This document shows positions 45,763 to 56,917 of a stretch of 64,000 nt of DNA, in pieces. Location of the stretch: assembly GCA_016800925.1 (NCBI GenBank), contig JABCPU010000152.1, forward strand, positions 62,001 to 126,000. Direction: 5' to 3'. The notes under the pieces are model-generated. The model worked only from the letters and a program-made list of their open reading frames with translations, ran no database searches and had not been told where the DNA came from. The stretch is from Suillus spraguei (lineage: Eukaryota; Basidiomycota; Agaricomycetes; Boletales; Suillaceae). Within the stretch, counting starts at the first letter, position 1. Each line of letters opens with the position of its first letter. Both the position numbers and the translations under genes were made by a program.

Positions 45763-45796
45763 CTTGGAGAAACAAAGATTCGACGTATGTTTCTCC
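45753..45796 (+). other. -1 ribosomal frameshift signal, element A gag/pol
   Basis: The slippery heptamer G GAT TTT (45753-45759) is read in the gag frame and followed by the gag stop TGA. Six nt later comes a 9-bp perfect stem (GGAGAAACA 45766-45774, TGTTTCTCC 45788-45796; 13-nt loop). The pol frame is -1 relative to gag and has a stop just upstream at 45750-45752, so the shift must occur within ten bases. GGAUUUU is a known shifty heptamer in dianthoviruses (established knowledge); use here is inferred. Confidence 0.65.
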
Positions 45797-46440
45797 CAAT
45801 GTATTACTAAGACTTGTACGCGCTGTAGGTGAAAGAAAAGAACTTCGTGTCCCTATCACCCTTCACTCGTGTACTCGCTTAAAATCCGTCGACACCACTG
45901 CTGTTATTGATTCAGGCGCAGCCGGAACGTTTATCTCTGAAGAGTTTGTGAAACTCCATCAAATCACATGACGAAAACTCAAAACACCATTTCGAGTTAC
46001 TACAGCAGATGGAACTCTCATCAAAGGGGGGCCAATCACACACTACTGTCTCCTAGTGGTCAAGATTGATGAACGAACCATGTATGGAAAATTCAATATC
46101 ACCAAACTAGGAAGGAGAGATCAAATCCTTCTGGGAATTCCATGGTTATGTGCAATGAACCCAAGCATAGATTGGGCTGCTGAAACACTCGTCCTTCCCC
46201 AAACAACAAAATTAGATGAGATAGAAGTTGATATGGATATGGATCGGAAGAAGAATGGATTGCCTTCAGCCTTCAATTGTTATTCTAAGAAATGGCAACA
46301 TTCCCGACTTCCGAGATCCCTCGTAATCCCTTCCATTCCTAATGATCCAGAACCAGAAGTTGTCATCCCTTCTATTCGTAATAAACCCGAAGTACAAACA
46401 CAGCGCACCACCGACCCTACCCCCTGTGTACAATTGCCAT
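45753..46440 (+). CDS. Pol protease region, element A (one stop)
   Basis: In the -1 frame after the signal, the polyprotein gives a retropepsin with VIDSGAAGTFISEEFV (active-site Asp). It continues through the region ending in GRRDQILLGIPWL, where such proteases have their ILG motif. A TGA at about 45969-45971 interrupts it where element B has CGA (Arg). A second stop comes at 46440. Acidic and Pro-rich linker sequence follows. Confidence 0.7.
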
Positions 46441-46687
46441 GACCAGTATCACCGATTCCCCATGCCAAAAAATGCAAGAATGAATCCGAACCCGAGCATC
46501 GGGCTGGAAAAGAACCTATTGAGCAACAGCCAATAGAAGAACAGAAGTATGGAAAAAGAAAGCAGAAGAAGAGATCCCTGGATGAGATACCAACGTACTG
46601 AAACTATCTAAGTTCTACGTCCCTCTGAAAACTCTTCACCATACTCCTTCAACTTCAATTGAAGAAATCCCTGATAAAGATGAACCC

Positions 46688-48390
46688 ATGCCCTCATTGA
46701 TCCCAACAGAGGATGATGACCAATTCAACACAATGCAAGATGTCTGGCATGCGCCAGAAGTATGGGAGATTTCCTCCTATGAACTTGGAGATGGAGAATT
46801 TCTTGTGGAATATGATACTAATGGAATCAGCATGAGAATCATCGAAGAAGTATCCATGGACACGCCTCTTACACATGATGGAACTTCCCAACTCGAATGA
46901 CTACCCAACTATTCCGCGATCCCCCTTCCTCCTCCAAAGTACAGTAACAAAGCTCAGGAATTTGCCACGGATGAGAAGGAAAAGAAAAAGAAATCCTTCG
47001 AAGAATTGGTCCCGGACTATTTGCACGACTTTGCTGACGACTTTGCTAAAGACAGATTAAACAAACTACCCCCTGAACGCTCTGGCATTGATCATTGGAT
47101 CGATACTAAACCCGGTTTTATTCCTTGCACGTCTAAGGTTTACCCGCTATCGGAAAAGGAACGCGCTGCCGTTAAAACATTTATCGATGAAAACATTGCA
47201 AAAGGTTTCATTTCAGAATTGAAGTCACCTCAAGCCAGTGGCTTCTTCTTTGTGGGAAAGAAGAGTGGAGAATTGCATCCCTGTCAAGATTATCGCTACA
47301 TCAATGATTGGACAGTCAAGAATGCCTATCCGCTCCCACTCCCTATCTCCCTTGTCGCACGCCTTCACAAAGCACAGTTCTTTACGAAAATGGATATCCG
47401 GTCCGGCTACAACAATATTCACATCCATCCCGATGATCGTTGGAAAGCTGCCTTTACTACGAAGTTTGGCCTCTTTGAACCGAATGTCATGTTCTTTGGC
47501 CTCTGCAATTCCCCGGCAACTTTCCAAGCATACATGAATCGCACCTTCCAGCAGGAAATCAATGAAGGATGGATGGTTATCTACATGGACGATATCCTGA
47601 TTTTCTCTACAACTATGGCAGAACATCGCGAACGGACAAGACAGGTTTTGATGAATATACAAAAAGAACATCTGTTCTTGAAACCGGAGAAATGCACCTT
47701 CGATGCAGACGAAGTGGAATACCTCGGAATGATAATTTGCCCTGGACAAATTGCTATGGACACTGCCAAGACCAAGGGAATCTGTAAAAGATGTTCAGTC
47801 ATTCCTCGGTTTTTGCAACTTCTACCGAACATTCATTTCCCATTACTCCGATATCGCTCGACCCCTTATCGAATTAACAAAGAAAGATAAGGTCTTTGAT
47901 TGGACAACCGAATGTATGAATACCTTCGAAGAACTGAAAAGGCGTTTTACATCCCAACCGGTACTCCGTAACCCTGATCCTTCCCGACAATTTGCTATTG
48001 CTACCGATGCTTCGCTCGTAGCAACCGGCGGAGTTCTCTTGCAGACTGATGAAAATGGTGTTTATCACCCATGTGCATATCTCTCACAGTCTTTGAACCC
48101 CGCAGAATGCAATTACCAGATCTTTGACCGGGAACTCCTTGCCATAATCTGGGCATTGACCGAATGGCGCCATTATCTTGAAGGAAACCCACACCCCATC
48201 CTGGTATTCACCAACCACAAGAATCTTCTGTACTTTAGAAGTGCACAGAAGCTTACCCGACGCCAAGCACGTTGGCAATTGATTCTGTCTATTTACGACA
48301 TTGAACTACATCACGTTGCAGGTACTAAATTGGCAGTACCTGATGCACTATCTTGCCAACCCGACTACGACTCTGGCAAAGACGATAACG
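46688..48390 (+). CDS. Pol RT and RNase H, element A (3' truncated)
   Basis: Several frames joined by small frameshifts encode reverse transcriptase and RNase H. From about 46688 a linker precedes LPPERSGIDHWIDTKPGFIP; the RT core has SPQASGFFFVGKKSG, DYRYINDWTVKNAYPLPL, KMDIRSGYNNIHI, and the catalytic WMVIYMDDILIF (intact YMDD near 47575-47600). A shift near 47780 moves to the frame with SFLGFCNFYRTFI. RNase H begins FAIATDASLVATGG and runs to LSCQPDYDSGKDDNEDQT at about 48390. After that the similarity to element B stops; no integrase or 3' LTR follows. It is therefore a 3'-truncated element. Confidence 0.85.
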
Positions 48391-50392
48391 AGGACCAGAC
48401 CCTCCTCCGAGATGTGAAAAACGACTTCTTTGACCTTGGTAGACTTCACCTCCTTGACTTTGGTTTTTCCATTGTTTTCTGTCGAGTTTTTTGTATATAT
48501 GTCAAGATTTACAACAAAGACAGTCTCAAACTGAGGTATTTCTGGCTCAGGGGATGCGGAAGGTGAAGCCATCACTGGAAAGCAAGTCTAGGCAGCGCTG
48601 TATCATACTCGCAGCATACAGTATAGACACGCACTTAGGTTCAGCCCTATTTAGATGTGACCAAATGAGCATTAGGTTCGAAGGTTTGCAGAGGGTGTGT
48701 GACATGTGACATGCTGTGATTAGGTTCATTTGGTCAGTGACCAACATTAGGCAGACACTATCCTTTGTATACATATGCAGTGCTACATGCTGATCCTCAT
48801 GCTCAACCTGGAAGTGCTCACTCTACAAACATCATCTCTAATTTTATTCCTGCCTGTGAATCAGGTAATTTGCTGCTAGACAACAAGTTGGAGAGCTATG
48901 AGCAAGTGGTGGATGACATGGAGCTTCAATCCATGGTGAATGGGTCTGAGGAAGTTGAGGCTGAGGGCCATGGTAAGCACAGACATGTCGCAAACACTCA
49001 GTACAAGGACTTTTGGCTGCACTAGTTATGTTATTTTTATATGTTTTTACTGCATGTCACAATTTAGGTTCAACAGTCTCAAAATTGGTGTGACTGTCAC
49101 ACAAATCAGGTTTGATTCACCAGGCATGTGACGGTGTGACAAACCTAAGTGCATATCTATACAGTACTCAGACAGTGGTTACGGGGTCTTACTTCGGGTG
49201 TTTCTGAGACGCAAATTCAACTTTTGCGTTTCTGCATTACCTTGTGTAGCAAGGTCATGTTGCGAGGGTAGATAATCTGTCAGTCACCTGATGTGAACAT
49301 TATGCTGTGCATGAGAAAATTAACACTTATATAATGATACATGATTATGCAGACCGCTTCAATGATACAAATACACAGATACCAATGAAGTCGCAAAACA
49401 ACACAAATGACTGCAAACTCACTAATCCTTGGAACTGCTTGCTACTTGGGCAACTTCTTGTTTCTTTTGTGCTGGCTGATCATCTTTGGCCTCATTGAGG
49501 TAGTGCTTTGATGGAATTTGAAGGCACTATTTCTCAAGATGTCAATTCTTTCCGCTTTCGCTTGAAAGCTGTCATATCCTGAGACATGCCAATGATGAAC
49601 CTCAAAATGGACTTCAACTAAAACTTCGTCCAACATTCAATTGATATTGAGGGGACTGATAGGAATTCCATCTCGAAAAACAGGGAGAGGCAAAGCACAA
49701 TGAGTTTACTTGATACCATCAAAATTGTCTTTGAGTTCTGTTGGAATAGGCCAGTTCTCTGTAATATCAGCAGAGATTGTTATAAGTTTTGCTTTACTTG
49801 CCCTTGGTTCAAAGACGTTAGTCACAACTCGAAGCATTTCTCCAGTTATATCTCGGATGATCATATTTCTGTGATCACCTGATTTGCCAGAACTGAGCGT
49901 GCTGCATTAATAAGATCTAATATTGTACTTAGCATGGGAATTTCGAGCTACTTATTTCTTTATGGAGGATGATGATTTGATAGAGGACATAGTGACTGAA
50001 GAAGTGTAAGGACGATGGAGTATGAATAAAATTGATAGCATTCATGCAAAATGAATGATCTAAGAAGAAAGGGAGAACGGGTGTGAAAGTTGTTGCTAGC
50101 TCGCGTGGCTTTCGCGTAGGGCCATGTGGTTTTCGCTAAAGGCCACATTTTTTCGGTTAGCTTGCTAGACAATTCCATAGAGAAAGCTTGTGTGATCGCA
50201 TGAAAAAAACATCCGATTTCAGAATTTCGACAGTTAAAATTCTACAGAGTCCAAAAATTTCGAAACACCTGCCAAACGCGATATAGTGGACAGTAATCCG
50301 CATGCCTGCTGCGCTCTGGGCACAATACGGATAAACAATGCAGTTTTCCTACCATAGGGGAGTAGGCATTGAGAATAGCAAAAGCAATAACG
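48391..50392. other. Unassigned repeat-like sequence
   Basis: No recognised gene. The left edge is the truncation point of element A. It includes a TIR-bounded segment (48617-49166) and a decayed minus-strand coding-like stretch around 49436-49900 (for example LRVVTNVFEPRASKAKLITI and FEVHHWHVSGYDSFQAKAER, split by stops) whose family I do not recognise. Immediately before 50393 lies the target site TAACG of a solo LTR. Confidence 0.4.
48617..49166. mobile_element. Possible non-autonomous TIR element, ~550 bp
   Basis: The left end TAC(A)GTATAGACACGCACTTAGG(TT) matches the reverse complement of the right end at about 22 of 25 positions; the innermost 11 bases GCACTTAGGTT are perfect. The motif TTAGGTTC recurs inside (near 48672 and 48720). 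A clean target duplication was not seen. An open frame of 86 codons (48765-49025) lies within but has no recognised domain. Confidence 0.45.
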
Positions 50393-51275
50393 TGTTACAG
50401 TTGTACGTGCTCCTATTCATTTTCTCTTTGTCTCCTTTACTTGTGTATTACATAACGTGACTCTGACTCATATGCTCAATGCATCTGTACTATAGTTGCC
50501 TTCCTTCTTTGGATACGCACTTACGTTCTCACGTCTCTCTTGGTCCGTGCGCACATATTGACTTATTTAAGCACATTGTATTATGCTTGTATACCTTACT
50601 TTAATCTTACTGGGTTTTACCTGGAATATCCTTCGCTTAGGTCTCCAACCTAAGTCGTCTTGAATCGTCTCTAAGTCTAAGCACTCCTTAGCCTTAGCCT
50701 CTATTCTTGTAGAACCTCTTAGACTTGTCTTTGAGGCCGAACCCTGAAATCAAAGGAATATACAGAAGTAGGAACAATGAATCAGACTAAGGTCTGCAGG
50801 AGTTGTACTACAAGTTTATATACTGTAGGAGCATGCCGGAGGGTAAGTACAAATAGTCCGAGGCTATGTCTGAAGCATACGGAAACACATTAGTAAGTAC
50901 AGCGGGACATAAGGCTATGAACTCGGAGATGAAGCTTGTACGAAATACTTATCAAGACGGAGGCAGATATCACCGAGAACCGGAAGCACAGAGATACCCA
51001 GAAGCCAGAGACACAGGTATATTCTAAAAGGGGTAATGCGCAGGTGCACGGGAATAGTTCGGATATGAACTCGGATTGGATATGGACATGGATCGGATAT
51101 GGACACGGATGGATATGGATTGGAGTGGATGGGTGGATCGGATATGTGAACTGGATTGGATGGGTGGATCAGATATGTGTAGGTTGGGTGTCTGGATGTC
51201 CATGGATTGGATTTGATCTAGACCTGAATGTACGGTATATGACAGTCGCTGGAGACGCCACCCCAGTTTGTAACA
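50393..51275 (+). mobile_element. Solo LTR of element A family with foreign insert
   Basis: It starts TGTTACAG and ends TTTGTAACA. A perfect 5-bp target duplication TAACG flanks it (50388-50392 and 51276-51280). Similarity to the 5' LTR runs to about 50745. Then about 500 bp of unrelated sequence replaces the 3' middle, and LTR sequence resumes at about 51246. The insert is rich in GGATATGGA-type degenerate repeats and ends in GGTATATGACAG, the reverse complement of the start of the second LTR family (TGTCATATACC), so it is probably an inverted, diverged copy of that family. Confidence 0.8.
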
Positions 51276-51284
51276 TAACGGAAA

Positions 51285-51525
51285 GTTTGTCACATGTTGG
51301 GTTACACAATTTGCTTGCATTTGGTTACACAAATCATTACACAATTTTGGTTGCATTTGGTGACACACATCATAACACTTTTTGATTACACCATTTGCTT
51401 ACATTTGGTGACACAAATCACAACACATTTTGATTACACCAATTTGTTTGCATTGAGTGACACAAATCATAACACATTTTTATACACAATTTGGTGACAC
51501 AAATTTTCACACAATTTGGCTGCTG
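51285..51525. repeat. Minisatellite, TTTGCATTTGGTGACACAAAT-like units
   Basis: Degenerate tandem units of about 55-60 bp repeat strings such as GCATTTGGTGACACAAATCA and ACACATTTTGATTACACC. The last units are shortened. Non-coding. Confidence 0.7.
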
Positions 51526-51847
51526 CTTTTGACTAGAATTCTTGAATTACATTGCCTTTCCCTGCAGCCAAGTTGTAACAAAGTGCAATACACTTTTTGT
51601 GGGTTTTGTTTGTTATTGATGATGATAGGAATTGACTGATGGATGAGTTCAGAAAACTCAAATTTTGCTATAAACAACCATTTGAACGATAAAATGGAAC
51701 AAAATATACCTGTTCAGTGAGTTGCTGCTGATATGTATTGGTACATGATGCTAATGTTTGCGCATCACCATTTAGAAATATAGAACAGACCACCCCAGAA
51801 CGTGATCATCGATCACAGCACGAACTGGAATGACTTGATGACTTCAG

Positions 51848-53371
51848 ATGACTTCCCCTAGCAGGCACAATCGTTGTCATGCTATCTATACCAATCAGAA
51901 CAGATCTGCTGCTCCTGTACAGCCAAATTTCATGCCAGCTGCGCCTGTTATGCAGCCTCCTCCTTACTTTGCACATCAACCGCTGCCAGTTGCGCAATAT
52001 CCTGGCTTGCCACGAAATGCAATCGAACATGTGTTGCATGCTCATCGTCCTCCTGTTGATTATAATGCACATTTGAATGACCAGACAAATGCTGCTCACA
52101 ACAACAGACATCGTCAGTGTAATGTTCGTCGACAGCAGGACAGACAGGAGATAAGACAGCAGGCTCAAGCAGAGCTCATGGCAGCACAGATACAGCCTCC
52201 GCATATACCTCATATTCCTAATGAACCTGTTCAGCCTATTCAACCTGCACCTCCTGTTCAGCCTGTTCAACCCGCACCTCCTGTGCCTCCTGTGTATGGT
52301 CCTCATAACTTTGATAATCCCCTCCAATACTTTGCACATCCTGTACAACCTGTACCTGCACCACCTGAACCTGATAATTATGACCAGTTCAATGTTCAGT
52401 TTCGGCAGCAGCTTGAGGCAGAGCACATTAGAAATGACTTGCTTGAAAGACAAGCACAGAATGAATTTCTTCACCAGCAGCAGCAGATTCAGCATCAGTT
52501 GCAGCAGCAAGAAGCTGAGTGTGTCCGTAGACAGGCCCAGGATGATCTGGCAGCCTTTCACTTGATGCAGTAGCAAGCTGCACAGGGAAACGGAAACCAT
52601 GCTTTGCACCAGCAGCAAATAGCTGAGATAATTGCTAGACATGCTGAGAATGCTCGCTGTGAACAGCTGCAAGAAGCTGATTTGATGAATCGACGGCACT
52701 GAGGCCCTCAGAACTTTGATGATCCTCACATGCTTAATCCTATGCCACCCAGAAATAATGTACCAGCACAGGAGGCATTTCGAAGACAGCAGATCCAATG
52801 GCAATTGCGCCAGCAAGAAGCCAGGAGGATCAATAGAGAGGCTGAGGAGGCTCTTCATCGACAGCAGCAGCAAGTTCAGCAACAGCAGATGCAGCAGCAG
52901 ATGCAACAGCAGATGCAGCAGCAAATGCAGCAGCAAGAAGCTGGGCAGGTCAATATACAGAGTCAGCATGCTCTGGAACAGCAGCAGCAGGAACAGGAGC
53001 AGCACGATAGGCAGGATCGGGATCGTCTACGAGCAAGCCAACAAGAAGAAGCACGTCACAACCATGAGGAGCAGAGAGTTCATGAGTGGCAGGAGCGTCT
53101 TGAGGAGGCACTACATGAATATAACGATCCATTATCTGAACAGCAACATGCAGAAGATGAGGAGAGAAGAAAAACCCAGCAAGAAGAACAACACCAAGAG
53201 CGTGAAGCAGAGGATGACCAGCGTATCAATCAGGTCATTCCTGTTCCTGATGGAGCCCGAGCATATACGGAACCGATAAACCATCACACTCTTAGTCCTC
53301 TTAACATAGAGTGCCCCAAATGTCATGCACTTCACTTTGCATGCGAAAGACTATCCAACTCCTCTTTATGA
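51848..53371 (+). pseudogene. Helitron N-terminal Pro/Gln-rich region
   Basis: Two main frames (51848-52573 and 52730-53371) with stops between them encode a Pro-rich segment (repeats of PVQPxxPVPP), then a long Gln-rich coiled-coil-like segment (runs of QQQMQ from CAG repeats near 52870-52940), and a Cys motif ECPKCHALHFACERL. The Cys region precedes the Rep part as in other fungal Helitrons. The CAG-rich part is probably repeat-expanded. The long antisense frame over it is an artefact of this composition. Confidence 0.65.
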
Positions 53372-53386
53372 AATCCTCGGTTTGGT

Positions 53387-54575
53387 ATGTGCTGCTTGCA
53401 GGGCCAAGTCAGCCTTCCCCCATTTCCAGCATGGCCACCTGAGCTAGAGCGGGCCTATGCAGACAGAACATTTGTGTCCAAAATTCGCCAGTACAACAGT
53501 GCTCTTGCATTTACCTCTGTTGGTGTCAATATCGAGGATCATGCTCTTCAAGGATCTGGCCCAAATGCTTTTCATATTCATGGTTCTCTTCACCATCTCA
53601 TGGGCAGTCTTTTACCTCCAGAAGGTGTCCAGCCTTCATACGCTCAACTTTATATATACGACTCTGAAGAAGCCACCAACATATGCACCACCCGCCCTGG
53701 AAATGAAGGCCTCAATCCTCGGATTCTCAGAGATCTGCATGATATGTTGCATCGCAACCACCCATATGCTGCTGTGTATAAGCAGGCATATCAAGTCATG
53801 CGAGAGAAGCCTCCAGAGGAGCAGACAGACCTTTCTATGCTTATTCATTTCCAGCCAGGCACAGATGGTCAAAGATATAATCTTCCCACTGCCAATGTTA
53901 TTGCTGGAATTCTTCCTGGAGACGGATCTGAGGAGGTGCATCATGTACACGACATCATCATATATTATCAAGGCGGTCCGCTTCGGCGCATAAGTCAACT
54001 TAGCCATGCATATGCCTGTCTTCATTATGTCACTCTCTTTCCTAAGGGAGAGGATGGCTGGGACCTCTACATTGATATGATCATTCCTGTGGGTGGGCGT
54101 GCACGTGCAAAAAAGTGACTCAGCTGCTGTATTACGCCTTTCGACTTCATCCCCGCCCCCCTCGCCTGGATCACAATAACATCTTTCATGGTGAAGGCTG
54201 TTCCAGCAGTATGTGGTTGATGCTTGGGCATCAATCAAGCAGAGCAGACTCAACTGGATAAGAAACAATCAGAAGAAGCTCAGGGCTGACTGCTACCAAG
54301 GGCTGACAGATAATGTTTTCAATGATGGAGTGGGCAATTTAGCTGAGACAGGTCGTTCCATAATCCTTCCCCCCTCTCATAATGGAAGCCCTCAGTATAT
54401 GCAGCAGCTGCTGCAGGACTCCCTGGCCATCTGCCGTGCCTGCAAGAAGCCTGATCTTTTCCTGATGATGACTGCCAATGGAAGCTGGCCTGAGATTACT
54501 GAGAATCTCCTTCCAGGTAAAGAGACATATTTGATGCATTATTATGACATGATCCTGACAAGTTGTCTTATGTAG
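53387..54575 (+). pseudogene. Helitron-like N domain, frameshifted
   Basis: The frame at 53387-54118 carries QYNSALAFTSVGVNIEDHAL, FHIHGSLHHLMGSLLPPEG, PSYAQLYIYD and YVTLFPKGEDGWDLYID, the hallmark block of the Helitron_like_N domain. It ends at TGA 54116-54118. The next bases in another frame give VTQLLYYAFRLHP, so one base was lost or gained. A second shift near 54190 leads to a frame with VVDAWASIKQSRLNWIRNNQ. An intron-like GT-AG gap follows LLPG (54512 to about 54574) before the nuclease part. Confidence 0.75.
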
Positions 54576-55780
54576 GTCAGAGTGCTGTGGACCATCCAGA
54601 CTTGGTTGCTCGCGTATTTTACCAGAAGCAGAAGGCTCTCTTGAAGAAGGTTCACAATGGCTACTATGGCAAGGTTGCGGGATTGGTGTACACCATTGAA
54701 TATCAGAAGTGTGGCCTGCCTCACATGCACCTTCTCATCTTCCTGGATCCAGATCACAAGATTCGCACTGTGGAACAGATCGACTCCTTCATCTCTGCCC
54801 AAATCCCTGACAGAAATGTCCATCCACAACTCTATGAGGCCATACAAAAATACATGCTCCATGGCCCCTGCACTATGCAGCGTTGCTTGGAGAATGGAAA
54901 GTGCAAGAAGCGTTATCCAAAGTCTTTCACTCCCCAGACATTGATGAAGGAGGACGGCTATCCAGAGTATGCCAGGCCAGACAATGGTCGCACCATCCAA
55001 AAAAATGATGACATCTTCATCAACAAAGATGTCGTTCCCCACCCCCCGCAACTGCTGGTAGAATTCAACTGCCACATCAATCTCAAAGTCTGTGCTTCTA
55101 TCAAGTCGGTCAAATACATCCACAAGTACATCTACAAGGGAAATGACCGTGCCACATTGGAGATGACAGGACCAGTGGATGAGGTCAAAACCTATCTTTA
55201 CTCCAGATACATCAGCTCCACTGAGGCCGCATGGCACATCTTTGAGTTTGGAATGCACCTTGAATGGCCCTCTGTCTATCGCTTGCCGGTCCACCTCCAA
55301 GATGAACACATGGTATTTTATGATCCTGAGGATATTGCACAGGATGTTCTTGAGTGCGCAGCAACCAAGGAGACTTGCCTCACTGGATGGTTCAAGGCTA
55401 ACTCCAATAATGTCTTGGTGGCTGCTGGAGCCCACGACCACCTCTACCAGGACTTCCCCTCAAGATTTGTATGGAACAAGATGGCGTGGAAGATATGCCA
55501 ACGCGGAATAGCGATTGGAAGGATGTACTCTGCTGCACCTGGCTCCAGAGAGCACTTCTACCTGAGATTGCTTTTGACTGTAGTAAAAGGTATGGTCCTG
55601 ATGTCAATTTTTATCAATAAAACTTACCATGTCTTCAAGGGGCCACCTCCTATGAGAACCTTCAGACAGTTGACGGTGTTTTATGCAACACTTTCAAGGA
55701 GGCATGTCAGCGCAGGGGTCTGCTTGAGGATGATAATGAATGGATCCAGTGCTTGCAGGATGCCTCTCATATGCATATGA
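54575..55780 (+). CDS. Helitron Rep (HUH) nuclease region
   Basis: The rolling-circle nuclease cuts and joins one DNA strand during Helitron movement. The frame is open for about 400 codons. It shows FYQKQKALLKKVHNGYYGKV, GLPHMHLLIFLDPDHKI (metal-binding HxH; HUH family) and KYIHKYIYKGND (two catalytic Tyr). It is followed by LVAAGAHDHLYQDFPSRFVW and the link to the helicase. An intron of about 50 nt (55590-55638) is likely before YENLQTVDGVLCNTFKEA. These catalytic residues are intact although the element as a whole is broken. Confidence 0.82.
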   Translation, partial: GQSAVDHPDLVARVFYQKQKALLKKVHNGYYGKVAGLVYTIEYQKCGLPHMHLLIFLDPDHKIRTVEQIDSFISAQIPDRNVHPQLYEAIQKYMLHGPCTMQRCLENGKCKKRYPKSFTPQTLMKEDGYPEYARPDNGRTIQKNDDIFINKDVVPHPPQLLVEFNCHINLKVCASIKSVKYIHKYIYKGNDRATLEMTGPVDEVKTYLYSRYISSTEAAWHIFEFGMHLEWPSVYRLPVHLQDEHMVFYDPEDIAQDVLECAATKETCLTGWFKANSNNVLVAAGAHDHLYQDFPSRFVWNKMAWKICQRGIAIGRMYSAAPGSREHFYLRLLLTVVKGMVLMSIFINKTYHVFKGPPPMRTFRQLTVFYATLSRRHVSAGVCLRMIMNGSSACRMPLICI

Positions 55781-56917
55781 GCACTGGACATTGCATGCGT
55801 AACCTCTTTGCCATCATCCTCATACACTGCAACCCTACAGACCCCAGTGATCTTTGGAACCACTTCAAGGAGAATCTCTGCGATGATCTGCGCCACCGCC
55901 TATCACACATCCCATTCAGCATCCCCAACCCTACAGATAAAGAGGTTCATGACTATGGTCTCTATCTCATTGATGGCATGCTCCACAAAAATGGAAAGTC
56001 TTTGCAAGCGATCCCTCAGATGCCTGTACCTCAAATGGCAGCAAGATGGGGGGCCATGCAGGGAAATCAGCTCATTGCTGAGCAGCTCCAATATAACCAG
56101 GAGGAGCTCCAGCAGATGGTGAACCCAGGAGTGCTTTCTCTGAATCAGGAGCAGAGGACAGTCTTTGATGCAGTGGTCAATGATGCCATGCAACGTAATG
56201 AACAAAGACCTGGACATTCATACTTTGTCCACAGTGCAGGTGGATGTGGAAAGACATATCTCTGCAAGCTCATTGCTTCAAAGCTCCATGCTGAAGGCAA
56301 GATTGTCCTATGCGTGGCTTCCTCTGGAATTGCTTCTCTCCTCCTGCCAGGTGGATGCACGGCTCATTCTCGATTCAAAATTCCAATTCCCATCAATGAG
56401 GACAGCTCCTGCAACATCAAGAAAGGAGATGTCATGCATGAGCTTCTCAAGGCCACCTCCCTCATCATCTGCGATGAAATTCCTATGCTACACCATCACA
56501 TCCTGGAATGCCTTGACCGCTCATTGCGTGACCTTCTGAACGTCGATGCTGATTTTGGAGGAATGACAATGCTCTTTGGAGGAGACTTCAGACAGACCCT
56601 GCTGGTGGTGCCTCATGGATCCAGGGAGCAGATAGTGGGCACTACATTTTGCAGATCTCACATCTGGCCAAGGCTTTGCATCTTCCACCTAAAGACAAAT
56701 ATGCGGCTTGGCCAAGACCCCGCCTCTGATGAATTTGCAAAGTGGCTTCTTGAGATTGGAGCTGGGAAGGGCACACATGCAGATGGAACGGTCGCCCTTC
56801 CAATTCATATGCGCTGCCCTGACAATGATATCCGCTCTCTCATCAATGCCCTATACTCTCCTATTCTGCTCCCTGGGCATCCTCCTGTGAATGATTCCTT
56901 CTTCCTGGAATATTCCA
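55753..56917 (+). CDS. Helitron PIF1-like helicase, truncated
   Basis: Superfamily 1B helicase that unwinds DNA for rolling-circle transposition. The open frame includes SLNQEQRTVFDAVV, Walker A AGGCGKTYLCKLI, VLCVASSGIASLLLPGG, Walker B LIICDEIPMLH, GGDFRQTLLVVPHG, LKTNMRL (motif IV region) and the inter-motif segment NDIRSLINALYSP. It ends in FFLEYSR-stop: the last codons are contributed by an inverted LTR. The missing C-terminus is what the separate fragment at 43268-44250 retains, though that fragment is a different copy. Confidence 0.85.

Larger units (their letters stand above)
51848..56917 (+). mobile_element. Large Helitron (RepHel), decayed and 3' truncated
   Basis: A single rolling-circle transposon of about 5 kb. 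It encodes, in order: a Pro/Gln-rich N-terminal region; a CxxC region (IECPKCHALHFACERL); the Helitron-like N domain; a Rep nuclease with HUH-type HMH and two-Tyr motifs; and a PIF1-family helicase. Premature stops (for example TAG at 52571) and at least two frameshifts (near 54115 and 54190) show it is inactive. At about 56917 it is cut off inside the helicase by an inverted LTR fragment, so motifs V and VI and the 3' hairpin terminus are missing. Confidence 0.88.

Noticed and set aside
51285..51525. CRISPR-like spaced repeats
   Set aside because: Units are degenerate and contiguous without unique spacers; a minisatellite in a eukaryote.
51806..53005. A 399-codon minus-strand frame, Leu-rich
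   Set aside because: It is the complement of the CAG- and CCT-rich Helitron N-terminal region; Leu runs come from CTG/TTG and no domain is present.
54542..55441. A 299-codon minus-strand frame
   Set aside because: It lies antisense to the Helitron Rep nuclease, whose HMH and Tyr motifs identify the plus strand as coding.
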